Position numbers and translations under genes: made by a program. A stretch of 64,000 nucleotides of DNA from the NCBI RefSeq assembly GCF_004320525.1, contig NZ_SIHX01000007.1:186001-250000 (forward strand), written 5' to 3'. Below the pieces are notes generated by a model. That model saw only the letters and a list, made by a program, of their open reading frames with translations. It was not told where the DNA came from and ran no database searches. Shown in pieces: positions 46,213 through 58,830 of the stretch. Numbering within the stretch: the stretch's first letter is position 1; the number at the start of each line of letters is the position of its first letter. The DNA comes from Arthrobacter sp. S39. Its GTDB lineage: Bacteria; Actinomycetota; Actinomycetes; Actinomycetales; Micrococcaceae.

Positions 46213-47696
46213 CGGCGGCGGGCGCGCCTGCGCTCGTTGCTCGCCAGGCTGCGGGTCAGCGGCCTGGCCAGGGTATCGCCCAGCACGATGCCGCCGGCCG
46301 CCCCCAGGACGATGGCGCCTGCGTTGAGCATGCCGCCTGCGCCGAGGAGGATCTCGGACTCCTCGATGGTCAGCACATACATGGAGCGGAAGATGGTCAG
46401 GCCCGGCAGCAGGATCAGGGCTGCCGGCACAGCGACCACCAACTGCGGGGCACCCATCTTCAGGGCCACCACCCGCGCCAGCAGGCCGATCACCACGGCG
46501 GACAGTGCCGGCGAGAACCTGTCGCCGATGCCCAGGGCGCCAGCGCCCAGCAGCACCAGGTAGCCGGCAACGCCCACGGCCGCTGTTGGCAGGAGGAGTT
46601 TCCACGCGGTCTGCTCGGTCACGCCGATGGCCATCACCGCGAGGGCCGTCAGGATCACCAGCACCCACAGGTCGTAGGCGGGAGCGAACGTTTCCGTGAC
46701 GTCGATTTCCTGCATTCCCGTCATGGACCCCACCACAAACGCGACGGCGATGCCGGCCACGAGTGCGCCGAAGGTCAGGACGGTGGACAGGAATCTTCCG
46801 GCGGCCGTCACCGGGAAGCCGTTGATCGCATCCTGCACGGAGGAGACCAGGCGCCCGGTGGGCAGGAGCAGCAGGATGCCTCCCACCACCACAATGGCCG
46901 GTGCCGTGGTGAGGTTGAACTGCCAGAGCAGAAGTGCCATGAACGTCACCACAAACGAACACGTTGCCGTGGTGAAGAAGTCCGGCACCCGCCAGCGGCC
47001 CAGCCGGCGTGCCAGGAGGCTCACGCCGATGTTGACGACAAAGGCGATGGCTGACGACACGGGACCGCCGCCGAGGACGCCGACAAAAGCCGCGGCAAAG
47101 ACGCCGAAGGCCACCGTCACCATCCAGCGTGGGAAGGGCTTGGGGCTGGTGATGGCCTCGTCGAGGCGGCGGATGGCCTCGTCACGGCCCACTCCCCCGG
47201 CCACAATGTCCGTGACCAGCTGGTGGACCTTGGCCAGTCCGGCGTAGTTGTTGGTCCAGGACCGCACCACCCGCAGCAGTGCTATGGGCGTCTGGTCCTT
47301 GGGCGCGTAGTTGATTCCCACCGACTGGTTGGTGATGTCCACTTCGATGTTCTTGAGCCCCAGGGCAGCCGTCACGGCGATGATGCTGGTCTCCACTTCG
47401 AGGGCACCGGCGCCGTACCGGAACATAGTCTCGGCCAGGTGCAGGGCGAAGTCGAGGGTTTTGCGCGCGGAGGTGTCCACGCCGCCCACCTGGATCATCG
47501 GGTTGGCGTAGGGGCTGCCGGCGAGCCTGTCCACAATGCTCAGCGGCGCCGTCGGAGGGTTCTCCCCCTGGACCAGGCGGCGGAGCATTCTTTTGGCCGC
47601 GACGTTCTGGCGGATCTGGGAGGGTGAGAGCGGCTCGGTCTTGGGCAGGCCGTCAGTTGGCGGCCTCTTCCGGGGTTCCTCGGGTCGATCTGTCAC
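46209..47696 (-). CDS. thrE: ThrE-family threonine/serine exporter
   Basis: 495 residues. A 130-residue N-terminal cytosolic region with the ThrE domain (ALHLAETMFRYGAGALEVET) precedes about ten TM segments in two blocks; the C-terminus is very basic. It resembles Corynebacterium ThrE, which exports L-threonine and L-serine. GTG start with GGAGGAGG 6 nt before. It lies 27 nt after a FemAB-type ligase gene on the same strand, suggesting one operon that handles wall-bridge amino acids. Confidence 0.88.
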   Translation of the reverse strand: MTDRPEEPRKRPPTDGLPKTEPLSPSQIRQNVAAKRMLRRLVQGENPPTAPLSIVDRLAGSPYANPMIQVGGVDTSARKTLDFALHLAETMFRYGAGALEVETSIIAVTAALGLKNIEVDITNQSVGINYAPKDQTPIALLRVVRSWTNNYAGLAKVHQLVTDIVAGGVGRDEAIRRLDEAITSPKPFPRWMVTVAFGVFAAAFVGVLGGGPVSSAIAFVVNIGVSLLARRLGRWRVPDFFTTATCSFVVTFMALLLWQFNLTTAPAIVVVGGILLLLPTGRLVSSVQDAINGFPVTAAGRFLSTVLTFGALVAGIAVAFVVGSMTGMQEIDVTETFAPAYDLWVLVILTALAVMAIGVTEQTAWKLLLPTAAVGVAGYLVLLGAGALGIGDRFSPALSAVVIGLLARVVALKMGAPQLVVAVPAALILLPGLTIFRSMYVLTIEESEILLGAGGMLNAGAIVLGAAGGIVLGDTLARPLTRSLASNERRRARRR

Positions 47697-47723
47697 GCTG
47701 GTCCTCCTCCCGGGGGATCGTGG

Positions 47724-49076
47724 TTAAGCGGTATTTTCGGCCGGTGTGCTGTCTTCGGCAGGAGCCTTGCGTTTCAGCGGCAGCCTGCCCAGCAGGGTCC
47801 GGGCCGCCGACACTGCGGCGCGGGCCACGCGGTTGACCTGGAACAGGACCGGCCGTACGGGCATCACGAAGTCTCCCAGCAGCTGGACCACTTCCCCGCC
47901 GAAGCCCTTCTTGAACGCGTAGCCGCCGTGGCCTTCCTCGTCCTGTCCCTCGATGCCGAAGGTGCCATAGAAGTTGTAGCGCGTATAGCCCTTTTCCAGC
48001 GCGTGCAGCATCATGCCCCAGTACAGGGACGTGGCGCCGTTGAAGTAGATGTAGTCCTGCTTGGTGCCGCCGATGACGCACACCAGCTCGTCGCCGAAGC
48101 AGACAAAGTGGATGGCGGCCACCGTGGCCACGCCCACGGAATCCGGGAACCGCTCAATGTCCTTGAGGCTGCGCTCGTAGCTGTCCACGAGGTCCTGCAC
48201 CACTTTGAGCCGGTTGGCCTTCTTTTTGCTGCCGGTCTCCTCCACTTCGCGGCGGAGTTCGGCCGCCGCAGCAGACTCGGATTCAAGGCGTTCGGTGATG
48301 GACTTGCGGTACGCGGGGATGTCGATCTTGGCCATCATGAGCTTGGTGAACTCGGACGAGGTGGTCCGCAGCAGCTGCTCGTAGTATTCGCGTTCGCGGT
48401 AGATGAAGCCCTTTTCATCCCCCGCCGTGCTCAGGGCGCCGTAGAACTCGTCCAGGGTCTCCAGGGTGGCCTGCTCCAGGAAGACGCCGTTCTTTTCTGC
48501 CTTCCGGATGGCTTTGCGCGTCCGGTAGCTGGTGCCCATGATGAGCTCTTCGGAGTCCTGGGTGCCCGCGAGGGTCTTGATGAACATCCAGTTCACGTTG
48601 GCGAAGTTCATCTCCGAGCCCTGGTGGGCGAATCCCAGGCCAGCGAGTGAAGCCACCAGCGGCCGGTTGTCCGTGATCTCGGGGTGTTCGGCGCCGTCCT
48701 CGTCGCGGGCGACGAAGGGCAGGTTCGGGGAAATCCGCAGCTCGGCGGCCTTGCGCTCCGTTGCCCTGGCTTTGAGGAGTTCGACGACGTCACGCACCAG
48801 GGAAGTGTCGGTGTAGTCCATGAGCGGGCCCTTGGCGCACTCGCACACCGTGTAGCCCCAGCGGTTGGTGGTGTAGTTCAGCTTGCCGGCGGCCACGAGT
48901 TCGCCGTTGCGCCGGACGCCGAAGAGCTCCACCGCCTGCCCGCGGGCACGCTGGAACCGGGCGAAGTCGGCGGACTGGATGAAGCTGTTCTGCGGGTGGG
49001 TGACGGAGAAGGCCTCGAAATCGGCGTCGCTGAGGACAGCGAACTCGAGCTCGGTTCCGGCCTTGATTGAATTCAC
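47724..49076 (-). CDS. FemAB-family peptidoglycan bridge aminoacyltransferase
   Basis: 450 residues from a GTG at 49076 (GAGGAA 7 nt upstream); the frame stays open further but lacks similarity. It carries two GNAT-like halves and a charged helical-arm insertion (about residues 255-310) typical of FemX/FemA. Landmarks are YTTNRWGYTVCECAKGPLMD, TSYRTRKAIRKAEKNG and FNGATSLYWGMMLHA. It should add an amino acid from aminoacyl-tRNA to the stem peptide. With the next enzyme it probably builds a serine/threonine/alanine-type interpeptide bridge. Confidence 0.9.
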   Translation of the reverse strand: MNSIKAGTELEFAVLSDADFEAFSVTHPQNSFIQSADFARFQRARGQAVELFGVRRNGELVAAGKLNYTTNRWGYTVCECAKGPLMDYTDTSLVRDVVELLKARATERKAAELRISPNLPFVARDEDGAEHPEITDNRPLVASLAGLGFAHQGSEMNFANVNWMFIKTLAGTQDSEELIMGTSYRTRKAIRKAEKNGVFLEQATLETLDEFYGALSTAGDEKGFIYREREYYEQLLRTTSSEFTKLMMAKIDIPAYRKSITERLESESAAAAELRREVEETGSKKKANRLKVVQDLVDSYERSLKDIERFPDSVGVATVAAIHFVCFGDELVCVIGGTKQDYIYFNGATSLYWGMMLHALEKGYTRYNFYGTFGIEGQDEEGHGGYAFKKGFGGEVVQLLGDFVMPVRPVLFQVNRVARAAVSAARTLLGRLPLKRKAPAEDSTPAENTA

Positions 49077-49156
49077 GGAAAAATTCCTCACCTGTGGATG
49101 TGCTGCCGGGATGGTGGCAGCGCTGACCTGTTGTGGACGTGGATGGGTGGCGCGGC

Positions 49157-50290
49157 TCAGTAGAACTGGTTGCCGGTGCGCATGGTTTCGAGGCGCCGGA
49201 AAACACGTTCGGCTCCCTGGACCCAAAGCCGGTGCCGGACGGGTGCCAGGACAAAGTCGTAGCAGCCCACAAAGTCCGTGACTGTTTTGCTGAAGCTGGT
49301 CTTGAACATGCCCATGCCGTGAAGGGTGTGGGATTTGTCCTTGATCCGGGCAGCGGGCGGGGTGCCGCAGAAGTCGTACTCGGTGCAGCCGAGCTCCTTC
49401 ATCCTGCGGATCGCAGCCCACTGGACCAGGTGTGAGTCGCCGTACTGCTTCCGGTTCTGCGTGGAGCCGCCGTCCTTGTACGTTGCTTTGGATCCGTAGT
49501 TGATCACAAAGGCGCCCACGCTGGGTTTGCCATCTTCGTAGACAAAAAAGAAGCTTCCCTGCCCGCGGTCGCAGAATTCGTCCCAGAACCGGGCGTAGTA
49601 CTCGTAGCTGCGCAGCGGCATGGACCCTTTGGCGTTTACGGTGTCCGCCATCAGGTCGTAGAGGGCGCGGTAGGTTTCCGGGCCCTGCTCCCGCTGGACC
49701 ACTTCACAGCCTTCGCGCTCTGCGCGGCGGATGGCGTTGCGGGCGCGGGAGGAAATGGACCGGAACACTTCGTTCTCCGGCGCGGAGATGTCCAGCAGGG
49801 CCGTGGAGTCGTTGGACTGGATGTTGGGGGCCTTGACCAGGCCGGCAGCCAGCTGCGACTGGACTTCCGGGGCGTCGACGATGTCCGGCTCCACCTTGAT
49901 CGCGAAGACGTTCAGCTTTGCGGCCTTCACGAATTCGGCGCAGGCGGCCAGCGCCGGCTTGAGGTCCGCCGCGGCGCCGACGTCGGGTCCCTTGATGAGG
50001 TACCAGAGGCGGCCCAGGACCGGGAATTTCTTCTCCATCACCAGGTTGTAGCTGGCGGCCCCGCCGGACTCCAGGACCAGGAAGCGGACGTCCCAGCCGT
50101 TGCCGTTCTTCACTGACGCGTAGGCCGCGGACTGCAGCATGTTGCCGCCGTTCGGGTTGGCGGTGACGTGCTTGTCCCAGTTCTCAATTTCCTCGCCTGT
50201 GGCAAAGCGGGCGGTGAATTCTCGCAAGGGGGCCGTGTCCCGTCTGTTGGTCTTGTGCGCGGTTTTGTATGTGTGGCTGCGTGCGGACAT
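49157..50290 (-). CDS. FemAB-family peptidoglycan bridge aminoacyltransferase
   Basis: 377 residues, shorter than its neighbour and lacking the long coiled-coil arm. FemAB-type signs are GNMLQSAAYASVKNGNGWDV, SRARNAIRRAEREG and GDSHLVQWAAIRRMKELGCT. It is the first gene of the transferase-transferase-ThrE group and precedes its partner by 80 nt. It likely adds a different residue of the bridge. The N-terminal 20 residues are basic; no Shine-Dalgarno is obvious. Confidence 0.9.
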   Translation of the reverse strand: MSARSHTYKTAHKTNRRDTAPLREFTARFATGEEIENWDKHVTANPNGGNMLQSAAYASVKNGNGWDVRFLVLESGGAASYNLVMEKKFPVLGRLWYLIKGPDVGAAADLKPALAACAEFVKAAKLNVFAIKVEPDIVDAPEVQSQLAAGLVKAPNIQSNDSTALLDISAPENEVFRSISSRARNAIRRAEREGCEVVQREQGPETYRALYDLMADTVNAKGSMPLRSYEYYARFWDEFCDRGQGSFFFVYEDGKPSVGAFVINYGSKATYKDGGSTQNRKQYGDSHLVQWAAIRRMKELGCTEYDFCGTPPAARIKDKSHTLHGMGMFKTSFSKTVTDFVGCYDFVLAPVRHRLWVQGAERVFRRLETMRTGNQFY

Positions 50291-50388
50291 GTAGCCACAA
50301 GTCTAAAGCCTGATCCTGTCCGGGCATTCCAGCGCGGTCTGCCGGGGCCCGCCTTGACTCGGTGTCCGCGCTTCGCAAGGGTTGACGC

Positions 50389-50931
50389 ATGAAGCCGCCC
50401 CCTGACCAGTCCAGCCCGTCAGCGACCGCCGCAGGGAAATATGGGACCGGTGCGCAGGTCCTGGCTCTCGCCGTCTTCCTGGGAGCCTCCGCGCTGGTCG
50501 CCTGGCTCGGGGCCTTTGCCACGGTAAACAACGTGAACGGCTGGTATGTCAGCGCCGACAAGGCTCCGTGGACCCCGCCGAACTGGGTGTTCGGTCCGGT
50601 CTGGACAGCGCTTTATGCGGCCATGGCGGTGGCCGCCTGGCTGGTGTGGCGCCGCCGTGTCCCGGAGTCGCGCCCGGCACTGACCGCCTACGGCATCCAG
50701 CTGGTGCTCAACCTGCTGTGGACGCCAGTGTTCTTTGGCCTCTACCCCGCGCTCGGCACGGTTGCGCTGTGGCTGGCCTTCGCGATCATCCTCGCCCTGA
50801 TCGTGGCTGTGACGGTGACGGTGCTCCGTTTTGGACCGATCAGTCCGGCAGCCGGACTGCTCCTGCTGCCCTATGTCACCTGGATTGTGTTCGCGTCATC
50901 CCTGAACGTCTGGGCGGCACTGCACAATTAG
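50389..50931 (+). CDS. TspO/MBR family membrane protein
   Basis: 180 residues with five TM helices. Family hallmarks are [20 protein letters not shown] and [16 protein letters not shown], and the [14 protein letters not shown] segment. TspO proteins bind tetrapyrroles and cholesterol-like ligands and act in stress responses. ATG with AAGGG 7 nt upstream. Its stop overlaps that of the convergent sdaA by 4 nt. Confidence 0.9.
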   Translation: MKPPPDQSSPSATAAGKYGTGAQVLALAVFLGASALVAWLGAFATVNNVNGWYVSADKAPWTPPNWVFGPVWTALYAAMAVAAWLVWRRRVPESRPALTAYGIQLVLNLLWTPVFFGLYPALGTVALWLAFAIILALIVAVTVTVLRFGPISPAAGLLLLPYVTWIVFASSLNVWAALHN

Positions 50932-52340
50932 CATTCGACGACGTTGACGGCGAGGCCGCCCATGGCTGTTTCCTTGTATTTGGAGCTCATGTCGCGGCCG
51001 GTTTCGCGCATGGTGACAATAACCTCGTCGAGGGACACCCGGTGCGAACCGTCGCCCCAGAGCGCCATTTTCGCGGCGTTGATGGCCTTGGCTGCGGCGA
51101 TGGCGTTGCGCTCGATGCACGGCACCTGGACCAGCCCGCCGATCGGATCACAGGTCAGGCCCAGGTTGTGCTCCATCGCGATCTCTGCCGCGTTCTCCAC
51201 CTGGGCAGGGGTCCCGCCCATCACTTCGGCCAGCCCTGCGGCGGCCATCGACGACGCCGAGCCCACCTCGCCCTGGCAGCCCACCTCCGCGCCGGAGATG
51301 GACGCCTGCTCCTTGTACAGCACCCCGATGGCCCCGGCCGTGAGCAGGAACTTCACCACGACGTCGTCGCGGTCTTCCTGCGTGGCTTTGTCCATGCCCG
51401 GGGCGAAGTGCAGGGCGTAGTACAGCACGGCCGGGATGATTCCGGCGGCGCCGTTGGTGGGAGCGGTGACTACCCGCCCGCCGGAGGCGTTCTCCTCGTT
51501 GACCGCCAAAGCGATCAGGTTCACCCACTCCTGCCAGTACTTGGGGTCGCGGTAGTCGGGGTCGTGGTCCCGGCTTTCCTTCAGGAGCCGCTCGTGCCAG
51601 TCGGGGGCGCGACGGCGGACCCTCAGTCCGCCGGGCAGCAGGCCTTCGCGCTTGAGGCTGACCTGGACGCAGCTCTCCATGACGGAGTAGATGTGGAGCA
51701 GCCCGTCGCGGATTTCCTGCTCGGACCGGGAGGCCCGTTCGTTGACGAACATGACCTCGCCGATGGACAGTCCTTTGGACTGGCAGCGGCCCAGGAGTTC
51801 TGCGGCCGTGCGGAACGGCAGGGGAAGTTCCTTCTTTGATTCATCGAGTTCCTTCAGCGCTGCATCTTCCTCCCCCTCACGGACGATGAAGCCGCCGCCC
51901 ACGGAGAAGAAGGTGGCGCTGTGGAGGACTTCGCCGTCGGCGTCGGAGACGGTGAAGGTCATGCCGTTGGTGTGCCGCGGCAGGATGGTCAGCGGGCGCA
52001 GGACCATGTCCTTCACGGCGTAGGGCAGGGGGACGGAACCGGCCAGCTGCAGGGTGCCCGTTTCGGCGATGGCGGCCAGCCTGTCCTCCACCTCGTCAGG
52101 GAGGATCTTCTCGGGGTGGAAGCCCTCCAGGCCCAGCAAAATCGCGGTCATCGTCCCGTGCCCGTGCCCGGTGGCGGCGAGGGAGCCGTACAGGTCAACC
52201 CGGAGGCCCGCCACACGGTCCAGGGCGCCGGACTCCTTGAGCTCCTCGGCAAACACAGCGGCAGCCCGCATCGGCCCGACAGTGTGCGAGCTCGAAGGTC
52301 CAATTCCGATCGAAAACAGATCAAAGACACCAACAGCCAT
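50928..52340 (-). CDS. sdaA: L-serine ammonia-lyase (iron-sulfur, single chain)
   Basis: 470 residues, the fused alpha-beta form. It deaminates serine to pyruvate. The beta part begins [20 protein letters not shown]; the alpha part has the 4Fe-4S cysteines (in [20 protein letters not shown] and VPCIERNA) and [15 protein letters not shown]. Last gene of the glycine operon, 164 nt after glyA, so serine made from glycine is passed on to pyruvate. RBS AAGGA is 6 nt before the ATG. Confidence 0.96.
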   Translation of the reverse strand: MAVGVFDLFSIGIGPSSSHTVGPMRAAAVFAEELKESGALDRVAGLRVDLYGSLAATGHGHGTMTAILLGLEGFHPEKILPDEVEDRLAAIAETGTLQLAGSVPLPYAVKDMVLRPLTILPRHTNGMTFTVSDADGEVLHSATFFSVGGGFIVREGEEDAALKELDESKKELPLPFRTAAELLGRCQSKGLSIGEVMFVNERASRSEQEIRDGLLHIYSVMESCVQVSLKREGLLPGGLRVRRRAPDWHERLLKESRDHDPDYRDPKYWQEWVNLIALAVNEENASGGRVVTAPTNGAAGIIPAVLYYALHFAPGMDKATQEDRDDVVVKFLLTAGAIGVLYKEQASISGAEVGCQGEVGSASSMAAAGLAEVMGGTPAQVENAAEIAMEHNLGLTCDPIGGLVQVPCIERNAIAAAKAINAAKMALWGDGSHRVSLDEVIVTMRETGRDMSSKYKETAMGGLAVNVVEC

Positions 52341-52422
52341 AACTAATCCTTACTCATTTGTGACGCATGTGCAGTTGGTCGGGGTTGGGTGGTTACCAAG
52401 GGTGCGGTCCCAGCACGACGGC

Positions 52423-52471
52423 GGGGCTGGCATCCGGCAGCGTGCGTCAAAGCGACGAAGGAGCAGCACGC
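52423..52471. repeat. 49-bp repeat, copy A (spacer between glyA and sdaA)
   Basis: Nearly identical (48 of 49) to 54286-54334. Within it, GCGTGC and GCACGC-type ends can fold as a hairpin on the minus (operon) strand around GCTCCTTCGTCGCTTTGA. It is in the transcribed spacer upstream of sdaA. Confidence 0.75.
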
Positions 52472-52504
52472 CGAGGATGTCAGCCCCTCCGTCGCCAGAG
52501 CACG

Positions 52505-53830
52505 TCAGGCGAGGTTGGCGACGCCCGGGTAAAGCGGGTGGGCTGCGGCGAGGACCTCGACGCGGTGACGCAGCCCGGAAAGGTCCGCGCCGGCGTCGGA
52601 GATCAAAGCCTCGGCGATGATGTCCGCGACCTCGCGGAACGCGGCCTCGCCGAAGCCGCGGGTGGCCAGCGCCGGGGTGCCGATGCGCAGCCCGGAGGTG
52701 ATCATCGGCGGGCGGGGGTCGAACGGCACCGCGTTGCGGTTGACGGTGATGTCGATCTCCGCGAGCCGGTCCTCGGCCTGCTGGCCGTCGAGCTCGCAGT
52801 TGCGCAGGTCCACGAGGACCAGGTGCACGTCGGTGCCGCCGGAGATCACGTTGATCCCCTTGGCGGTGACGTCCGGCTGGACGAGGCGGTCGGCGAGGAT
52901 CCGGGCGCCGGCCAGGACGCGTTCCTGGCGTTCCTTGAACTCGGCGGACGCGGCGATCTTGAAGGCCACGGCCTTGCCGGCGATGACGTGCTCCAGCGGC
53001 CCGCCCTGCTGGCCCGGGAACACGGCCGAGTTGATCTTCTTGGCGATCGCGGCGTCGTTGGTCAGGATGATCCCGCCGCGCGGACCGGCGAGGGTCTTGT
53101 GCGTGGTGGAGGTGGTCACGTGCGCGTGCGGCACCGGTGAGGGGTGCAGCCCGGCCGCGACCAGGCCGGCGAAGTGGGCCATGTCCACCATCAGGTAGGC
53201 GCCCACAGAATCGGCGATCCGGCGGAACTCGGCGAAGTCCAGCTGCCGGGCGTACGCGGACCAGCCAGCCACGATCAGCTGCGGCTTGTGCTCCTGGGCC
53301 AGGCGCTCCACCTCGGCCATGTCGATCCGGTGGTCCTCTTCGCGGACCTGGTACGGGATGACGTTGTACAGGCGGCCGGAGAAGTTGATCTTCATGCCGT
53401 GGGTCAGGTGCCCGCCGTGGGCGAGGTTCAGGCCCATGATGGTGTCGCCCGGCTTGATCAGCGCGTGCATCACCGAGGCGTTCGCCTGCGCACCGGAGTG
53501 CGGCTGGACGTTCGCGAATTCGGCACCGAACAGGGCCTTGACCCGGTCGATGGCCAGCTGCTCGATGACGTCGACGTGCTCGCAGCCGCCGTAATAGCGC
53601 TTGCCCGGGTAGCCTTCGGCGTACTTGTTGGTCAGCACAGAGCCCTGCGCCTGCATAACAGCCACCGCGGTGTGGTTCTCCGAGGCGATCATCTCCAGGC
53701 CGTCACGCTGGCGGCCCAGTTCGTCGTCGATCTTGGCTGCGATCTCCGGGTCCAGCACGGACAGGTCCGCGTCCAGGCTCGGCGAAACAACCTGCTCGAA
53801 CACTGCGGTCGTGGCAGCGGCGCCGCTCAC
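52505..53830 (-). CDS. glyA: Serine hydroxymethyltransferase
   Basis: 441 residues. PLP enzyme joining glycine and methylene-THF to serine. The Schiff-base lysine is in [17 protein letters not shown], with [11 protein letters not shown] and [14 protein letters not shown] nearby. The GTG start overlaps the gcvH stop (GTGA), coupling it to the glycine cleavage system that supplies methylene-THF. This may be the operon-specific copy; another could exist elsewhere. Confidence 0.97.
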   Translation of the reverse strand: MSGAAATTAVFEQVVSPSLDADLSVLDPEIAAKIDDELGRQRDGLEMIASENHTAVAVMQAQGSVLTNKYAEGYPGKRYYGGCEHVDVIEQLAIDRVKALFGAEFANVQPHSGAQANASVMHALIKPGDTIMGLNLAHGGHLTHGMKINFSGRLYNVIPYQVREEDHRIDMAEVERLAQEHKPQLIVAGWSAYARQLDFAEFRRIADSVGAYLMVDMAHFAGLVAAGLHPSPVPHAHVTTSTTHKTLAGPRGGIILTNDAAIAKKINSAVFPGQQGGPLEHVIAGKAVAFKIAASAEFKERQERVLAGARILADRLVQPDVTAKGINVISGGTDVHLVLVDLRNCELDGQQAEDRLAEIDITVNRNAVPFDPRPPMITSGLRIGTPALATRGFGEAAFREVADIIAEALISDAGADLSGLRHRVEVLAAAHPLYPGVANLA

Positions 53831-54210
53831 AGCTCGCCGCCGTTCTTGGACGCGTAGTCCTGTGCGGAGAGCAGCGGGCCGTCGGACTCGGCAGCCACCT
53901 TGAACAGCCAGCCGGCGCCGTACGGGTCGCTGTTGATCAGTGCGGGGTCATCGACCACAGCCGGGTTGGTTTCCGTGACTTCGCCGGTCACCGGGGCGTA
54001 CAGGTCCGAAACGGATTTGGTGGATTCCACCTCGCCGCAGGTCTCCCCCGCGGTCACGGTCGAGCCAACCTCGGGCAGGTCCACGTACACGATGTCGCCG
54101 AGGGCGTCAGTGGCCACGGCGGAAATGCCGATGGACACCACGTTCCCGTCCTCACGGGAGACCCACTCGTGTTCCTCGGAGTACTGCAGTTCAACGGCAA
54201 CTTTAGCCAT
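53827..54210 (-). CDS. gcvH: Glycine cleavage system H protein
   Basis: 127 residues. The lipoyl-lysine sits in [13 protein letters not shown], and the fold is complete ([28 protein letters not shown]). It carries the aminomethyl group between GcvP and GcvT. GAAGGA precedes the ATG. It is 166 nt after gcvT, a spacer that contains a 49-bp repeat. Confidence 0.97.
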   Translation of the reverse strand: MAKVAVELQYSEEHEWVSREDGNVVSIGISAVATDALGDIVYVDLPEVGSTVTAGETCGEVESTKSVSDLYAPVTGEVTETNPAVVDDPALINSDPYGAGWLFKVAAESDGPLLSAQDYASKNGGEL

Positions 54211-54285
54211 GTGTTTTTCCTTCAGTTAGGTTTGCGAAAAATGAAAGAGCGTCGGTTCAAAACCCGCGAAAAGTGCGAGAGCGTT

Positions 54286-54334
54286 GGGGCTGGGATCCGG
54301 CAGCGTGCGTCAAAGCGACGAAGGAGCAGCACGC
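54286..54334. repeat. 49-bp repeat, copy B (spacer between gcvT and gcvH)
   Basis: Same orientation and sequence as copy A at 52423-52471 apart from one base (G at 54294 for C). It starts GGGGCTGGGATCCGGCAG and ends GGAGCAGCACGC, reading on the plus strand. It lies in the transcribed 166-nt spacer upstream of gcvH. Confidence 0.75.
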
Positions 54335-54376
54335 GTGAAAAGTCCGGTCTGCCGGTCCGAAGCCGACCCCGAAAAC

Positions 54377-55525
54377 CTACTTCGGGCGCTTGTAGAACGG
54401 CAGGGCCACCACTTCGAACGGCTCCGTCTTGCCGCGGAGGTCGATGTCCAGGGCGGTGCCGGGCCCGATGAGGGCTACGTCGACGTAGGCCATGGCTACC
54501 GGGTAGCCCAGGCTGGGTGAGGGCTGGCCGGAGGTGACTTCGCCAACCACTGCGCCGTCCTTGAGGACCGGGTAGTGGCCGCGTCCGGCACGGCGGCCCA
54601 GGCCCTTGAGGCCCACCAGCCGGCGGCCGGCGGTGGTTCCGGCGCCGGCTTCCTTCTTGGCGGCGAGCGCCGCCTTGCCCACAAAGTCGCCTTCCTTGGA
54701 CAGCGCGACGACGGGTCCCAGGCCGGCGGCGAACGGGTCGCCTTCCAGGGAGAGTTCGTTGCCGTAGAGCGGCATGCCGGCCTCAAGGCGGAGCGAGTCG
54801 CGGGAGGCGAGGCCAGCAGGCACCAGTTCCCCTTCATCGGCGATGGCGACGATGGCCTGCCAGAGCGCAGCGGCGTCGTCGTTGGCGACGAAAATCTCGA
54901 AGCCGTCCTCGCCGGTGTAGCCGGTGCGTGCCAGCAGGAGGTCCTGGCCGGCTCCGGCCACGAGGAAGGGGACTTCGACGGCGGCGTAGTACTTGAGCTC
55001 CGTGACCAGGCTGTGCTGGGCGGCGGGGACCAGGCGGAGGAGGAGTTCCTCTGCCTTGGGGCCTTGGACGGCGATCAGGGACGTCTCGGCGGAGACGTCG
55101 TCAACCACCACGTCGAAGCCGGCGGCCCGCTCGGCCAGCGCAGCTGCCACCGTCTTGGCGTTCCCGGCGTTGGGGACCACCAGGAAGCGGTCCGTGCCAT
55201 CGGCAGCGGCCGGACGGCGGTAGGTGATGAGGTCGTCGATGATGCCGCCGTCCTCGTTGCAGATCAGGGAGTACTTGGCCTTGCCCACGGCCATCGCGGA
55301 AATCTTGCCCACCAGGGCGTAGTCCAGGAACGCGGCGGCGTCCGGACCGGTCACCCACACTTCGCCCATGTGGGAGAGGTCGAAGATGCCTGCGGCCTTG
55401 CGGACGGCGTGGTGCTCTGCAAGCTCGGAGCTGTATTTGAGCGGCATCTGCCAGCCACCGAAGTCGGTGAAGGAGGCGCCGAGCTTCTTGTGCTCTTCGT
55501 AGAGCGCTGTGTAGTTCTCAGTCAT
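54377..55525 (-). CDS. gcvT: Glycine cleavage system aminomethyltransferase (T protein)
   Basis: 382 residues. Uses tetrahydrofolate to release ammonia and form methylene-THF from the H-protein intermediate. Conserved blocks: FDLSHMGEVWVTGPDA, NEDGGIIDDLITYR, RTGYTGEDGFEIFV, LRLEAGMPLYGNEL. RBS GGAAGG is 8 nt before the ATG. Second gene of the operon, 35 nt after gcvP. Confidence 0.97.
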   Translation of the reverse strand: MTENYTALYEEHKKLGASFTDFGGWQMPLKYSSELAEHHAVRKAAGIFDLSHMGEVWVTGPDAAAFLDYALVGKISAMAVGKAKYSLICNEDGGIIDDLITYRRPAAADGTDRFLVVPNAGNAKTVAAALAERAAGFDVVVDDVSAETSLIAVQGPKAEELLLRLVPAAQHSLVTELKYYAAVEVPFLVAGAGQDLLLARTGYTGEDGFEIFVANDDAAALWQAIVAIADEGELVPAGLASRDSLRLEAGMPLYGNELSLEGDPFAAGLGPVVALSKEGDFVGKAALAAKKEAGAGTTAGRRLVGLKGLGRRAGRGHYPVLKDGAVVGEVTSGQPSPSLGYPVAMAYVDVALIGPGTALDIDLRGKTEPFEVVALPFYKRPK

Positions 55526-55539
55526 GTGTAAAACCTTCC

Positions 55540-55560
55540 GGTGATCGAGCTTGTCGAGAT
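55540..55560. repeat. Short REP-like motif between gcvP and gcvT
   Basis: GGTGATCGAGCTTGTCGAGAT fills most of the 35-nt gap. On the operon strand it reads ATCTCGACAAGCTCGATCACC, a form I recall as a repeated extragenic palindrome half in Micrococcaceae and relatives. Only this one copy is visible. Confidence 0.45.
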
Positions 55561-58407
<2,847 letters not shown>

Positions 58408-58459
58408 AAGGAACTCCATAACTCAGGCGGCGCAGGGTACGCCACATCGATTCGGGTTC

Positions 58460-58700
58460 CTCCCCACTCTGTATTGGACCTGAGAGTTTCCGCGCGGTCC
58501 GCTGCTGCGGGGCCGGCGCTTGCACCGTCGGTGAGCACAGCGGTCCTGGTGTTCCGGAGCGATCCGGGACACGTCAGGCGGACAGCCTGCTACTTTCCAG
58601 AGTTGCCTCGCCGCGGCGGTACATGGGCCTGAGAGATTCCTGGGGAGGATTTGCTCCTACGGCGCCTGCTTGTACCTACTAGCAGAACTCTCCCGCCGCA
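58460..58700 (-). ncRNA. Tandem glycine riboswitch controlling the gcv operon
   Basis: On the minus strand the first aptamer (58700 to about 58600) has GCGGGAGAGTTC, CGCCGTAGGAGCAAATCC, GGAATCTCTCAGGCCC and CAACTCTGGAAAG. The second (about 58595-58460) has CACCGACGGTGCAAGC, GGAAACTCTCAGGTCC and AATACAGAGTGGGGAGG. These match both aptamers of the gcvT-motif. It ends about 50 nt before the gcvP start. The rest of the 420-nt gap up to 58830 shows no gene. Confidence 0.93.
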
Positions 58701-58830
58701 GATCAAAGGCTTATTCATTTGGGATTGACATCTTGCGTGGCCGGTGACAGCCATCACCAATTGTCCTATGCCGCGGGCTTTCGGGCAAATGGTGACCGCC
58801 CCGGTCAGGCACGGCCGGCCCTGATGGCAT

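Noticed and set aside
49077-49421. N-terminal extension of the FemAB-type gene
   Set aside because: Overlaps the preceding gene's end, has no similarity, and the GTG at 49076 has GAGGAA correctly spaced.
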